Shown: positions 17,758-28,152, numbered from the stretch's first letter. The stretch: DNA of 64,000 bases from JADGOV01 sp963814355 (GCA_963814355.1 CAWFCZ010000006.1:186001-250000); one strand, 5' to 3'. A program made the numbers and translations. The notes: generated from the letters alone by a model not told the origin.

Positions 17758-17817
17758 CCCAGCAGTCTCCTTGCTGAATCAGAGCCTCCACCAGATCCAG
17801 GACGGTTCAGTCGTTCA

Positions 17818-18511
17818 GTCGTGGCGGATGCGGGCCCGGCACCGCCTGCATGAGCCGGAACGTCCGGTCGAGCGGGCCAGTGACATTGACATCGTCGCCG
17901 TGCTGCACGCCTGCCGTTCGGCGCGGGACCGGCTGATCGTGTTGCTGATGGCCCGGGCCGGGTTGCGCCGCGGCGAGGTGTGCGGGCTGCGTCGTAGCGA
18001 CGTGCACCTGCTCGCCGACTCCGGAGCGTTGGGTTGCGGGGTCGCTCGGGCGCATCTGCATGTGCTGCGTCGTGAGGGCAATCCGAACGGGGCGTGGGCG
18101 AAGTCGCGCCGGCAGCGCAGCGTGCCGTTGGACGTCCTCACCGTGCAGGCATTCGACACCTACGTGTTCGAGCGGATGAGTGTGCCGCAGGCTGCGGACG
18201 GTGATTTCGTGCTGGTGAACCTGTTCCGGGCTCCGCTCGGTGCGCCGATGCGCCCGGACGCGATCGGTGAGCTGCTCGCCGGTGCCTCGCGACGGGCCGG
18301 GCTGGCGCAGGCGTTGCGTCCGCACCAACTGCGGCACGCCTTCGGTAGCAACGCCGCTGATGCCGGCTGCGGTCTCGACGTGGTCGCCGACCTGCTCGGT
18401 CACGCCTCGGTGTCCTCCTCTCAGGTGTATCTGCATCCGGACCCGGCGCGGCTGCGGGCCGCGGTGGACCTGGTGCCCGGCCCGCGCGAGCAGGCCGGGG
18501 TGCCCCGGTGA
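17818..18511 (+). pseudogene. T1a first tyrosine recombinase (TnpA-like), 5' truncated
   Basis: About 230 residues starting inside the protein (SWRMRARHRLHEPERPVERA). Arg I in MARAGLRRGEVCGLRRSDV, Lys strand AKSRRQRSVPLDV, box II HQLRHAFGSNAADAG, then LLGHASVSSSQVYLHPD with the Tyr. The first 160 residues present in T1b are missing because IS3-a ends just upstream. The stop overlaps the GTG of the next gene. Confidence 0.88.
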
Positions 18512-20960
18512 GCGGCGCCGCGTCGGCCGCGACGACACGATCCGCGGCCGCGGCCGCGGTTGTCTTCGACCACGTGCTGGCCGGGGTGGGATTGGACGGT
18601 CCGGCCGCGCGCCTGGCTGGCCTGCTCGAGTGTGGGTTTCTCATCGAGGCCGGCTGGGACCCGGTGACGCGGGTGCTGTCGCTGCCGGCCGCGCATCCGT
18701 TGCTGGGCCGGCCGCTGTGTCGGGTGGGCGGCTGTTCGACGACCATGCATGGCAGGACCGGCGGGCTGTGCTGGCACTGCTTCACCCGGTTGGGTGCGCA
18801 GGGTCTGAGCGAGCAGCAGATCGCGGCGTCACCCGAGCTGCCATCGTTGCCGACGCGTCGACCGGCCGGCTGTGCGGTGCCCGGTTGTGAGCGCATGTCA
18901 CCGATCCCGCGCTCGACATTGTGCGTGCCGCATCAGCGCCGGCTGCGTCGCACAGCGGGTGTCTCGCTGGAGCAGTTCCTTACCGACCCGCGGCTGCGTC
19001 CGCTGCCCGCGCTGGGACCCTGCCGGGTCGCCGCTTGCAGCCGCCGCGCCGAATCCGAACATGGCTACTGCGCGACCCATTACGTGCGGTGGCGCACCAC
19101 GGTCACCACCGATCCCGTTGCCGACCAGCGGCACTGGCAGCTGACCCAGCCGGCGGTCTCGCAGGGCGGTGAAGTGAGCCTGCGCGGATTGGCGCCGTTG
19201 GTGGTGGTCGAGGTGTTGTTCGGCGTTCAGCAGCGGGTCCGCGGCGGCGCGCAGATCGTTGAGGTGCCGCTGCGGGCGGTCTGCAACATGCTGCGCCGTG
19301 AGCAGGCGACCCAGATCGCGGCGTGCCCGGCCGAGCGCGTGACAGCGGGCAAGCCGGCCCGGCAGTTGCTGACCGCGTTCGTCTGCGATGTCCGCCGCGC
19401 GCTGGCCGATCCCGGTCGTGAGCGGGCCGGCGACAGCTGGGATCTGGCTCTGTTCGGTCACCGCGGGCGGCTGTCGTTCACCGGTATCAGCCAGCCCTGG
19501 CTGGCGTACGCCGCCAAAGCGTGGGCGGGTGAGCAACTGCCACGCCATCGCGGCGCCGGGGCCAGCAACGTGCGGATCAAGGTCAATGCGGTGGCCCGGT
19601 TGTCGGAAAGCCTGCGGGTTCGCGACGACCACGGACTATCACCCGACCGGCTGGACCGGCCCCGATATCGAGGCGTTCCTCAACCGGCTGGCCTACCTGG
19701 AGTCCACGGGCACGATCAGCCGCTACCACCGCAACGTCATCTGCCGCGGCGTTCGGGCCGCGCTGTCCGGGATCCGCGCCCTGGGCCTGACCCGGCCCGG
19801 TCGGGTCGCCGCCGGGCTGCCCGGCGACTTCGCGATCGGGCGTGACGACATCCCCGCCGAAGCGCACCGCGGCGAACCCGGCCGCGACCTCCCGCCGGAG
19901 ATCATGACGGTGTTGTGCGCGAACCTGGACGGCCTGCGGCCGGCCGAACTCAAGGCCGCGATCCAGATCGGCATCGACACCGGCCGGCGCCCCGAAGACC
20001 TCCTCAACCTGCCGCTGGACTGCCTCCACCGTGACAAAGACGGCGGGCCCGTGTTGGTCTATGACAACGCCAAAGCCGACCGGCTCGGGCGCCGTCTGCC
20101 GATCAACGAGGCGACCGCCGCGGTGATCACCGCCCAGCAGTCGCGTGTGAAGCAACGCTTCCCCGCCACCCCGGCCGGTGAGCTGAAACTGCTGCCCTCG
20201 CCACGGCGAAACCCTGAACGGGAACCGGCGATGGGTCGACACGTTGGGTCCGCTGCATAGCCGTGACGGCGCCGAGTTCGACAAGTCCAAGATCGTCCCG
20301 TACGCCTATCGGCATAGCTACGCCCAGCGCCACGCTGATGCCGGCGTCGGGATCGACGTACTCGCCGAACTCCTCGATCATCGCAATTTGAACGTCACCC
20401 GGGGGTACTACCGGGTCGGGGAAGACCGGCGCCGCGCCGCCGTGGACACGGTGACCGCGATGAGTTTCGACCGCCACGGCAACCGGGTCTGGCGCGAGGC
20501 CGCCGCCCTGTTGGACTCCGAACACGCCCGCTACGCCGTCGGCGAAGTCGCCGTCCCCTACGGACGCTGCACCGAGCCGTCCAACGTCGCCGCCGGGGGC
20601 GGCGCCTGCCCGGTCCGGTTCCGCTGCGCCGGCTGCGACCACTTCCGCACCGACGTGTCCTACCTGCCCGACCTCACCCTCTACCTCGACGACCTGCTGC
20701 AAACCCGTGAACGTCTGGCCGCCGCCATCGACGGCGTCGACGAGTGGGCCCGCGCCGACGCCACCCCCAGCCAGCAGGAGATCACCCGGATCCGGCGGCT
20801 CATCGGCCGCATCGACGGAGATCTCGGCCACGCCAGTGACACCGAACGCGCCGTCATCGACGAGGCAGTCACCGTGATGCGCCGCCACCGCGCCGCATTC
20901 CTCGGCATGCCCAGCACCCGGGCGACCGCGCCCGACGCCTGTCCGGAGGCCACCGCATGA
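18508..20960 (+). pseudogene. T1a large recombinase (TnpB-like), two frameshifts
   Basis: A restored protein would have about 815 residues, like the intact 825-residue homologue in T3. The N-terminal half has repeated CxxxGC...H knuckles (CRVGGCSTTMHGRTGGLCWH, CAVPGCERMSPIPRSTLC, CRVAACSRRAESEHGYCATH). The middle has the Arg I box (IGIDTGRRPEDLLNLPLDCL) and the end has box II (YAYRHSYAQRHADAG), LLDHRNLNVTRGYY and a CGRCTEPSNV-like Cys cluster. The frame changes near 19635 and 20215. T1b has exactly the same two shifts. Confidence 0.87.
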
Positions 20961-21526
20961 CCAGCAACGCTCCCGCCGCCGAGCACAGCGAGCGCGCCAC
21001 AGCAATGCGACAAGGCCGGCAAGCCGATTCCACGCGGCGACGCCAACGCGTCCTCGCCGCGCTCAACCGCGCCGCCACCGACGGGACCGAGATCAGCGCC
21101 GCGAGCATCGCCCGTGCCGCCGGGGTCGATCGCAGTTTCCTCTACCGCCACCGCGACCTGCTCGCCCAGATCCACGCCCTGGAGGCAACCCCACCGCCGG
21201 CCGGGACCGGCCAGGGGCCCGGCGTCACCCGCGCCTCGCTGCACGCCGACCTGCTCGCCGCCGGCGAACGAGCCGTCCGGCTGACCAGCCGGATCCGGCA
21301 ACTGGAAACCCGCCTGTCCGAGACGCTCGGCGAGCAGGCCTGGCGCGAGTCCGGGCTCGGCGTCCCCGCCGACCTCGACGCCCTCAACCAGAAGATCAAC
21401 AACCTCGAGCAGCAGAGCATCGACCTGCGCCTGCAACTCGTCGAACGCGATCAGGACCTCGCGGCCGCACGCGCCGCCAACCGCGAGCTCATGGCCCAAC
21501 TCAACACCCCGGCGCGACACCGGTAA
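20957..21526 (+). CDS. T1a TnpC-like coiled-coil helper (DUF6262-like)
   Basis: 189 residues, ATG overlapping the stop of the large recombinase (ATGA). The N-terminal helix pair is followed by ISAASIARAAGVDRSFLYRH, a winged or HTH-like DNA-binding pattern. Then comes coiled coil (TSRIRQLETRLSETLGEQAW, LNQKINNLEQQSIDLRLQLV). It plays the TnpC role of Tn554, thought to modulate orientation or efficiency of insertion. Identical to 33160-33729. Confidence 0.82.
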   Translation: MTSNAPAAEHSERATAMRQGRQADSTRRRQRVLAALNRAATDGTEISAASIARAAGVDRSFLYRHRDLLAQIHALEATPPPAGTGQGPGVTRASLHADLLAAGERAVRLTSRIRQLETRLSETLGEQAWRESGLGVPADLDALNQKINNLEQQSIDLRLQLVERDQDLAAARAANRELMAQLNTPARHR

Positions 21527-21645
21527 CTCCCGGCGGGTCGTTCTTGCACCACACCTGTCGCGCACGCTATCGTTCCACGATCAGCTTATGAGCAAAGGGA
21601 AAGCTCCCGAGTCGCAGCCCCATACGCAAGCTGACCCCTGGAGAA

Positions 21646-22016
21646 CACGCCCGGCTCGGTCACCCACGGCCGGTGCACCCGCACCCGCCCCGCCCGATAC
21701 GCCCGCCGCACCTGCAGCACCGCCCGGCGGTCGACCGCTCCGAACCGGCATAACCCAACCCCAGCAGCTTCTCGTGCACCACATCAGCGCGGATCCGCCC
21801 GTTCGAGCGGTCCATCCACTCCTCCACCTTCGGGAGGAACCCGTCGACCAACCTCGGCCGGGCAGCCGGACGCGGCGGCGGCCCACCAGCCTCCCGCTCG
21901 GCGACATAACGGGCCACGGTGTGATGCGAACAGCCGGCCAGCTCGGCGGTGGTCCGCAACGACCCGGTCAAATCGAACGCTTCCAATATCTCCATGATCT
22001 CCCCTGCAGACTTCAC
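21646..22016 (-). pseudogene. IS21 family IstA transposase, N-terminal part, truncated by T1a
   Basis: MKSAGEIMEILEAFDLTGSL and ELAGCSHHTVARYVAEREAG give the IS21 HTH start. GRIRADVVHEKLLGLGYAGS leads toward the catalytic domain, with a frame change near 21740 before the sequence corresponding to RPWVTEPG, where T1a begins. The rest of istA and istB are absent. Confidence 0.8.
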
Positions 22017-22113
22017 GGTGTCCCTTCTCGGATGCGCGGCGACTCAGCACCGCAAGCGCACCCGAGAAGGGGCCCCAACCGCAGGGCCTCGGCATTCTTG
22101 ATCTGCCCGTTAT
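22017..22113. other. IS21 left end and short spacer
   Basis: Upstream of istA. CCTTCTCGG and its inverted match CCGAGAAGG (22023-22071) frame about 50 bases. Nothing coding. Confidence 0.35.
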
Positions 22114-23316
22114 CTAACTCGTGTTGATCTTGACTTGTAGCAGCAGCGGTAAGACGCGGCTGGGATGTCGGGATACGTGGCGGGTCGCGGCGGCGATGTT
22201 GGTCGCGCCGTGATGACGGTGGACGCTGATGGCGAGGTTACGCAGGGAGGCCATCACTGCTGGGCCGTGTCCGGTGCGGATCTGCGAGCTGTCTTCGGCG
22301 AAGGTGACGTCGCGGACCCAGTGCAGCCGGTTTTCGATGTGCCAGTGTCCGCGGGCGATGTCGGCGAACTCGTCGGGGCGGATCTGGCTCTGGTCGAGGT
22401 CACTGATCGCGTAGACGGTCTCGGTCTTCCACCGTTTGCCGGTCAGTGGCCGTCGGCGGCGGGTGATCTGGATCGCGGTGGTCGCGTGCGGGAACCCGAG
22501 GCCGGCCGACACGGCAGTGATCTTCGCGATGCGTGTCTCGGCTCGGCCGTGGCCCTTGCCGCGGACGATGTCGAGGGCCGGGACTTCACGCCACGGCAGT
22601 GCCCGGAGTTGGGCGTGGAGCTTGGGCTGGTTCGCCTTCACAGTCAACAGGTAGTGCGCGCCGCGGCCGATCAGGTACTCGGCGTGCTGACGCTGAGTGT
22701 GCAGCGCGTCGGCGGTGACGATCGTGTCGGTGATGTCGATGCCGTCCAGCAGCGGCGCGAACTCGGTGATCTCGTTGGTCTTGCCGTCCACGACACGCTG
22801 GCCCAGCACCACCCCGCCGGCGTGTTCGAGCGCGGCGAGCAGGTGCACCGCACGGCCATCACCGACCCGGGCGCCACGGGCGGTCTTGCCGTCGATCGCG
22901 ATCGCCCGCCACCGCCGCCCCGGCCAGTTCGACGGCTCGGCCGTCCCCGCGCGAGAGGCGAGCCAGCTACAGATCGTGCGGTCCAGCAGGTGCGGATCGA
23001 TGGCCTGCAGCACCCGCCGAAACGCCGACTCGCTCGGCGGATCGCGTTCGATCCCCAGCCGCTCGCGCACGCCGGCGGGCAGATCGTGCGCCCACTCGGC
23101 GATCGCCACGTAGGAGCGGGCGCCGGCCAGCACCGCGCACACCGCAGGCCCCAGCACCGCGACCAATGGATGCCGCACGCCACGCCGACACCGCGGATCC
23201 GTGATCGCCCGCAACGCTGCCAGCAGGTCAGCAGGGACGTCCTCACCAGCGAACACCTCGCAGTCGGCACTGCGCGTGGCGGTAGAGCAGATCAGCGACA
23301 ATGCAGATGCGGGCAC
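22114..23316 (-). CDS. ISAs1 family transposase
   Basis: About 400 residues. N-terminal DDE_Tnp_1-associated domain (DPRCRRGVRHPLVAVLGPAV, GARSYVAIAEWAHDLP). The catalytic core has RAIAIDGKTARGARVGDG (Asp), TIVTADALHTQRQHAEYLI (Asp) and RGHWHIENRLHWVRDVTFAE (Glu), in ISAs1 order. I use the GTG giving VPASALSL as start because it matches the family N-terminus; the longer reading frame adds an unrelated hydrophobic stretch. Intact. Terminal repeats were not resolved. Confidence 0.88.
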   Translation of the reverse strand: MPASALSLICSTATRSADCEVFAGEDVPADLLAALRAITDPRCRRGVRHPLVAVLGPAVCAVLAGARSYVAIAEWAHDLPAGVRERLGIERDPPSESAFRRVLQAIDPHLLDRTICSWLASRAGTAEPSNWPGRRWRAIAIDGKTARGARVGDGRAVHLLAALEHAGGVVLGQRVVDGKTNEITEFAPLLDGIDITDTIVTADALHTQRQHAEYLIGRGAHYLLTVKANQPKLHAQLRALPWREVPALDIVRGKGHGRAETRIAKITAVSAGLGFPHATTAIQITRRRRPLTGKRWKTETVYAISDLDQSQIRPDEFADIARGHWHIENRLHWVRDVTFAEDSSQIRTGHGPAVMASLRNLAISVHRHHGATNIAAATRHVSRHPSRVLPLLLQVKINTS

Positions 23317-23654
23317 GGCACACGCTCCGAGGATCACGATGGCGTAAAGACCCTTCATGATCACCAGCGGTGCCGTGTCCGCCCGGCTACTACACCATCA
23401 CCGGCGTGTCACCCACCGACACGCCCAAGATCACGACTTTGCCGACCCCCTGGCCCCAACCGCGGCAAGCGGCGGAGCAGACGACGTCGTGTCAGGCAGA
23501 TCCCGCGGCCGCCAGCGGGCAATTCTCATGGCCGCCAGCGGGCACTTCCATGGCCGTCTCCGGGCAGGATCTCGTGTCCGCTGCCAGGTAGTGAGTTCGG
23601 CGAGCGACACCACCACGCACCGACCTGCCGGTGGGCGGCGGAGCCGGCACCAAG
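23317..23654. other. Non-coding stretch with IS21-type end repeats
   Basis: No gene. At about 23500-23572 the motif GGCCGCCAGCGGGCA occurs twice and GGCCGTCTCCGGGCA once, with regular spacing. This resembles the multiple transposase-binding repeats at IS21-family ends. It is probably an IS21 end left without its genes. Confidence 0.5.
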
Positions 23655-25046
23655 TCAGCGCCTGCCCCAGGGAATTGCGGACGCCTCGAGTGAGGGCTTG
23701 CTCACTCGGGGTCCTGACACGCTCCTCACGCGGAAGTAGTAAGTGATGCCAGCAGTGAGCCTAGAAACGATCATGCTGGTCCCAGCCGTCGTCGATGTCA
23801 CGGTCCAAGTGCGACTCATCGCTGCAGGCGGCTGAGTGGACCACTCCGCACGGTAAGCGGAAACGCTTCCAGAGCCGACCGGCGTCCAAGTCAACGTCGC
23901 GGCTCGTCGCATGGCCTGAGCGGCGAGTCCGGAAGGCGCAGCGGGGGCCGGCGTACCGCCGAACGGATTCGGCGCGGCCATCTCTGTGACGAACGTCGAC
24001 CACGCTGGCTTCGCAGACCAGCCGTTCCTTAACAGGCCGAAATTCTGCTCGAGATCCGCCGCATCGCTGCCGGTGTCCCGGAGCATATAGGTGAAGAACG
24101 GACCGGCGAACGACCACGTAGCAAAAGTATCGTACTGCGCCCGGATGTAATCCGATTGCTCTTGTTCAGTGTTCGCCCGTGCTGACGTGCCTGTTGGAAA
24201 TCCGGACTCCGTCAACCACACTTTCTTCGCGTCGTCGCCGTGGTCAGCCATGATCTGATGAACCATGGGCGTTTGCTGGAAGGTGTTCCACCCGGAGCTG
24301 CCGGGTGTTAGCGGGCTGTAAGGGAACGAGTAAGGGTGCAAGCCCACGGCGTCGAAGAACCCTTTCGCGCCGAGAGCGTACATCTGCCGCACAAACGTCA
24401 TGGGTGCGATCTGCGACCCGTCCGCAGCATCCAGCGCCGGAGACAAGCCTCCTGATATGACCGTGGCGTTCGCATCCGCGGAATGTATGGCCTTGTAGGC
24501 ACCCGCGAGTAGGTCCACGTACCCGGAGACGCTAGGCCGAGGGGCCCAGAAGTTCGAGATGTTCGGTTCGTTCCATACTTCCCAAGAGTGCACGCCGCGC
24601 AACGCGTAACGCGCAGCGGCGGCTCCTACAAAGGCGGCGAAAGCGGCCGGATCGGTGGGCGCAGTCTTGTCCGTCGTGCCAGTGGGCCGCGCCCACGCAG
24701 GGGTATATGCCGGAAGCGCCAGGATTTCTAGCCCGTGGTTGCTTGCCGCCGTAACAACACGGTCGATGGCGGACCAGTCGAAAGTGCCCTTGTTCCGTTC
24801 GACGACGCTCCAAGGAAAGTCAAGTCGCAACCATTTGGCACCGCTTCGAAACATAAGGTCGAGGTCCTGACTAAGGGATGAGTCGTTCTCCCAGAGAAAG
24901 TTCCCACCGGGTGAGAACCCGGCACGGGATCCAATCGAGTCGCTTGACTCCTGCGCTGCGACGTGTACAACCGGTCCGAGGGACAGGGCCGTGCAAGCGA
25001 GAGTGGCGGCCACGATACTGCAGAGGCGAGAAGGCAAGGCGCGCAT
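23655..25046 (-). CDS. Secreted glycoside hydrolase (GH39/GH5-like) with FN3 domain
   Basis: 463 residues. Signal peptide (LCSIVAATLACTALSLG, then AAQES), then a (beta/alpha)8 barrel with acid/base Glu about residue 160 in HSWEVWNEPN and nucleophile Glu about residue 280 in KVWLTESGFPTG. From about residue 366 a fibronectin type III domain (APSGLAAQAMRRAATLTWTP, TYYFRVRSVSGP) likely binds carbohydrate or spaces the enzyme. GAAGGG lies 8 bases before the ATG. It is a clear paralogue of 10706-11875. It belongs to the EPS locus although elements isolate it on both sides. Confidence 0.9.
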   Translation of the reverse strand: MRALPSRLCSIVAATLACTALSLGPVVHVAAQESSDSIGSRAGFSPGGNFLWENDSSLSQDLDLMFRSGAKWLRLDFPWSVVERNKGTFDWSAIDRVVTAASNHGLEILALPAYTPAWARPTGTTDKTAPTDPAAFAAFVGAAAARYALRGVHSWEVWNEPNISNFWAPRPSVSGYVDLLAGAYKAIHSADANATVISGGLSPALDAADGSQIAPMTFVRQMYALGAKGFFDAVGLHPYSFPYSPLTPGSSGWNTFQQTPMVHQIMADHGDDAKKVWLTESGFPTGTSARANTEQEQSDYIRAQYDTFATWSFAGPFFTYMLRDTGSDAADLEQNFGLLRNGWSAKPAWSTFVTEMAAPNPFGGTPAPAAPSGLAAQAMRRAATLTWTPVGSGSVSAYRAEWSTQPPAAMSRTWTVTSTTAGTSMIVSRLTAGITYYFRVRSVSGPRVSKPSLEASAIPWGRR

Positions 25047-25343
25047 GGCGTGGACCCTTCAGCACACCCGACACTGAAGCGTCGAATCATGCGGTCGGTC
25101 GGTAGCGGACGCTTGAGTCATCGGGCCTTGCGGAGTCGTCTAAAGTGCGCATCCGGGTGAACGGGCCGAGGCGCCCCCAGGCATGCGGTGGATGCTCCGC
25201 TACAACGGTTCGATGGGCCCCTTCGGTGCCGAAGCCCCCGGTCGGCCACTTGTCACTGGTTTGCGCCTGAGTTAGCGATACAGATCGATCTTGGTATCAG
25301 ACAACATCTCGTGGGGTCGTCGACTCAACGAGGAGGATCGATC
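25047..25343. other. Upstream region between glycosidase and IS3-like gene
   Basis: About 300 bases, no supported gene. It should carry the glycosidase promoter and the left end of the IS3-like element whose orfA starts at 25344. Confidence 0.35.
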
Positions 25344-25688
25344 GTGGACGAGGACAGACGCGGTGTCGAGGGCGCGGGGCGTCGGAGGAAGCGGTTCTTG
25401 ACGCCGTTGCAGAAGTGCGAGATTTGGCTTCAGCTGCTGCGCCAGGAGGTCACGATGGCCGAGGCGGCGGTGAACTATCAGGTCGACCGTTCGACGGTCG
25501 TACGGATCCGGGAGGTCGCCAAGCGGGGCGCGTTGGCGGCGCTGTCGGAGTCCCGGCCCGGTACTCGGGCGGCGGCCCGGGACTCCGAGTTGGAGGCGGC
25601 CAGGGCGGAGATTGTCCGGCTGAGCGAGACGGTCAAGGAGCAGGCCGTCAGGTTGATGTTGATCGAGGGAAAAGGGGGTTGGGGCTGA
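25344..25688 (+). CDS. IS3-like OrfA (HTH transposase subunit)
   Basis: 114 residues with GTG start and a GAGGAGG ribosome site. HTH segment TPLQKCEIWLQLLRQEVTMA, EAAVNYQVDRSTVVRIREVA, then a zipper-like helix ELEAARAEIVRLSETVKEQA. This is the DNA-binding first subunit of a two-gene IS. Its partner gene is cut by IS256-a. Confidence 0.72.
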   Translation: MDEDRRGVEGAGRRRKRFLTPLQKCEIWLQLLRQEVTMAEAAVNYQVDRSTVVRIREVAKRGALAALSESRPGTRAAARDSELEAARAEIVRLSETVKEQAVRLMLIEGKGGWG

Positions 25689-25887
25689 GTGGCCGGGTCC
25701 CTCGCCGGGTCGACGCGGCCACCAAGGCGGCGTTGCTGGGCCTGCTGTCTGGTGCGGGGGACGCCGGCTGGTCGCTGGGCCGGGCGGCGGAGGTTCTGGA
25801 GCTCGGCCGGGTCCGCGCGCACCGCTAGGCCGGGCGGGCGCAGCGCGCGGCGCTGGCGGACCGCCGCCCCGGTGGCACCCCGGTGCA
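25682..25887 (+). pseudogene. IS3-like OrfB, N-terminal fragment
   Basis: GRVPRRVDAATKAALLGLLS and GDAGWSLGRAAEVLELGRVR match the start of the second subunit of such elements. A stop codon at 25826 replaces a Trp codon in the AHRWLARR-like continuation. The frame then goes on about 60 bases to the IS256-a end. Confidence 0.65.
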
Positions 25888-25959
25888 GGGCGTGTCAGAT
25901 GGTCTGTGTGAGGCGGGTGCCCCGATTCTGAGGCCTACCGGTCTTGAGAGGGAGCACTG

Positions 25960-26836
25960 ATGAGCGTGATGACAGGGAATGACGGCTTGCTGCCGGCGGT
26001 GGAGCCGGGTGGTGAGCCGGCTGGTCCGCCGCGGGTGTCGGGGCGGCAGCTGCGGGAGTTGCTGGCTGATGATCTGTGGCTGGATGAGTTGATCGATCGG
26101 GCCGGTGAGGGTGGGGTCCGGTTGACCGGGGAGGGCGGGTTCCTCCCGGAGTTGGTGAAAGCGGTCCTGGAGCGCGGGCTGCAGGCGGAGCTGACCGGCC
26201 ACCTGGGTATGAGCCTGGTGATCCGGCTGGTCGGGGGTCGGGGAACTCGCGGAATGGTGGCACGCCGAAGACGCTGTCGACGGAGGTCGGCCCGGTCGGG
26301 ATCGACACCCCGCGGGATCGGGTTGGGTCGTTCGAGCCGCGGTTGGTGCCGAAGGGGCAGCGCCGCTTGGGCGGCCTGGACGAGATCATCATCTCGCTGT
26401 ATGCGGGTGGGATGACGGTCCGGGACATCGGGCATCATCTGCGGCGCACGGTGGGCACCGAGTTGTCCCACGACACCATCAGCAAGGTCACTGATGCGGT
26501 GGTGGAGGAGGTGAAGGCCTGGCAGACCCGGCCGCTGGATGAGATCTACCCGATCGTCTATCTGGATGCGCTGGTGGTGAAGGTCCGGGACGGGCATCAG
26601 GTGCGGAACAAGGCGGCGCACCTGGCGGTCGGGGTGGATCTGGACGGCGTGAAGCACGTGCTGGGGATCTGGGTGCAGTCCACCGAGGGGGCGACGTTCT
26701 GGGCGGGGGTGTGCGCGGAGTTGGCGAACCGCGGGGTGCGGGACATTCTGATCGCCTGCTGCGACGGCCTGGAGGGCCTGCCGGCGGCGATCGAGGCGAC
26801 CTGGTCCAGGGTGACGGTGCAGACCTGTGTGGTGCA
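25960..26836 (+). pseudogene. IS256 transposase, 5' segment, frameshifted
   Basis: Mutator-type transposase. LADDLWLDELIDRAGEGGVR and GGFLPELVKAVLERGLQAEL, frame change near 26208, then VPKGQRRLGGLDEIIISLYA, TELSHDTISKVTDAVVEEVK, the first Asp in IVYLDALVVKVRDG and the second in CCDGLEGLPAAIEATW. It is interrupted at TVQTCVVH by RIT-B1 at the target GGTGCACC. Confidence 0.88.
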
Positions 26837-26918
26837 TTATGCCGATCTTCGGATTATGCCGCTGTGGTCGCGGGATCCGTTGCGGGGCAGGGGGTTCGGC
26901 TTGGCGAGGTCGGCATAA
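26837..26918. repeat. RIT-B1 left terminal inverted repeat
   Basis: 82 bp, the same length as the RIT-A repeat but different sequence. Outer arm TTATGCCGAT, inner arm GTCGGCATAA. Identical by eye to 60894-60975. Confidence 0.9.
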
Positions 26919-26968
26919 TCCGGTGAGTTGATCGACGCTTGCCTCTTCCGTCTGGAGAGGAGAGCGTC

Positions 26969-28152
26969 ATGGTCAAGGTGTTGTCGTCGTTCGTGCGCGG
27001 GCCGTTGGAGCGACACGTCACGGGATTGGCCGAGGAACTGCTGCGGCAGGGCTATTCGGGGACCTCGGCCGCGCAGCATGTGTGTTTCATCGCCCATCTG
27101 GATCGCTGGATGAGCGCCGAGGACGTCGAGATCGGCGGCTTGAGCGGTCCGGTCATCGAGCGCTATCTCGCGCGGCGGCGCTCGGCGGGCTATGTGCAGT
27201 ACCGGTCGGTGAGAGCGCTCCGGCCGCTGTTGGACTTCCTCGCGCCGCTTGGCGTATTGCCGGTCGCGTCGCTGGTTCCGCCGGGCCCGGTAGAGGGACT
27301 GCTTGTCCGCTACCGCGATTACCTGGTCGGTGAGCGCGGCCTGACGCAGGGGACTGCGCGCGGCTACGTGGACTTGGTCCGCCCGTTCGTCGCCACCCGC
27401 GCCCACGGCGACGTGCTCGACCTGACCGGGATCACGGCGGCAGACGTCAACGGCTTCGTGCTGTCGGCCTGCCCGGGTCGGGCTGTCGGGTCGGCGAAGC
27501 TGATCGTCTGCGCGCTGCGGTCGCTGCTGCGCTGGCTGCACTTGACCGGGCAGATGTCGGTATCGCTGGCGAGCGCGGTGCCGTCGGTGGCGGGCTGGCG
27601 ATTGTCGAGCCTGCCGACGGGCTTGGAACGGGGAGAGCTGCGCGGGCTGCTCGGCTCGTGTGATCGGCGCACCCGCACTGGGCGTCGGGACTACGCGATG
27701 ATGCTGCTGCTGTCCCGGCTCGGGCTGCGCGCCGGGGAGGTCGCCCGCCTCGGGCTGGACGACATCGACTGGCGACGCGGCGAGATCGCAATCCGCGGCA
27801 AGGGCAACCGCGCCGAACGGCTGCCGCTGCCGGCCGACGTCGGGGCGGCGATCACGGCCTACCTGCGCGCGGGCCGGCCGACCACCGCCGAGGGCCGCAG
27901 CGTGTTCGTGCGGGTGCACGCCCCGCACCGGGCGCTGACCACGGGCGGGGTCACCGTCGCGGCGCTGCGCCGTTATCAGCGGCTGCGCGACCAATCCGCG
28001 TCAGCGACCGGGACCGTGGCGTTCTTCGTCTCCCTGGCCGGAACCCGGCTGATCTACTGCAACGTCCACAACGCGTTCCACCGGCTCGTGCGCCTGGCCG
28101 GGCTCACCGCACGGTCAGCGTCGTGCCGCCCGCGCATCCACGACCTGCGGCA
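26969..28152 (+). pseudogene. RIT-B1 chimeric recombinase, 5' part
   Basis: Residues up to ALTTGGVT are those of the first RIT-B recombinase (intact at 61026-62246), including SRLGLRAGEVARLGLDDIDW. At 27956 the sequence switches to a different recombinase (VAALRRYQRLRDQSASATGT, VAFFVSLAGTRLIYCNVHNA) and ends at IHDLRH, where RIT-A2 is inserted. This suggests a deletion that joined the first gene to the third gene of the trio. The ATG at 26969 follows GGAGAGGAGAG. Confidence 0.87.

Larger units (their letters stand above)
14996..17809 (-). mobile_element. IS3-a, IS3 family element with zinc-ribbon passenger, split by IS630-b
   Basis: The ends carry the inverted repeat TGAATCGTCCTGGAT (14996) and TGAACCGTCCTGGAT (reverse complement, ending 17809). 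Inside, in transcription order: orfA (17434-17757), orfB (from 17437, interrupted), a zinc-ribbon gene (15069-15398) and the end. IS630-b lies inside orfB. A second, truncated copy is IS3-b (58366). Confidence 0.85.
17818..21645 (+). mobile_element. T1a, Tn554-like element, 5' truncated
   Basis: Three genes in Tn554 order: a truncated first recombinase, a large zinc-finger recombinase and a coiled-coil helper. The right end is GCTGACCCCTGGAGAA at 21630-21645. The left end is lost to IS3-a. It sits in an IS21 istA gene after the codons for EPG. It is a nearly perfect inverted copy of T1b (33041-37486), including both frameshifts in the large gene. Confidence 0.85.

Noticed and set aside
23500..23572. 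CRISPR-like short repeats
   Set aside because: Only three imperfect units without spacer-sized unique segments; the pattern fits IS21 end repeats.
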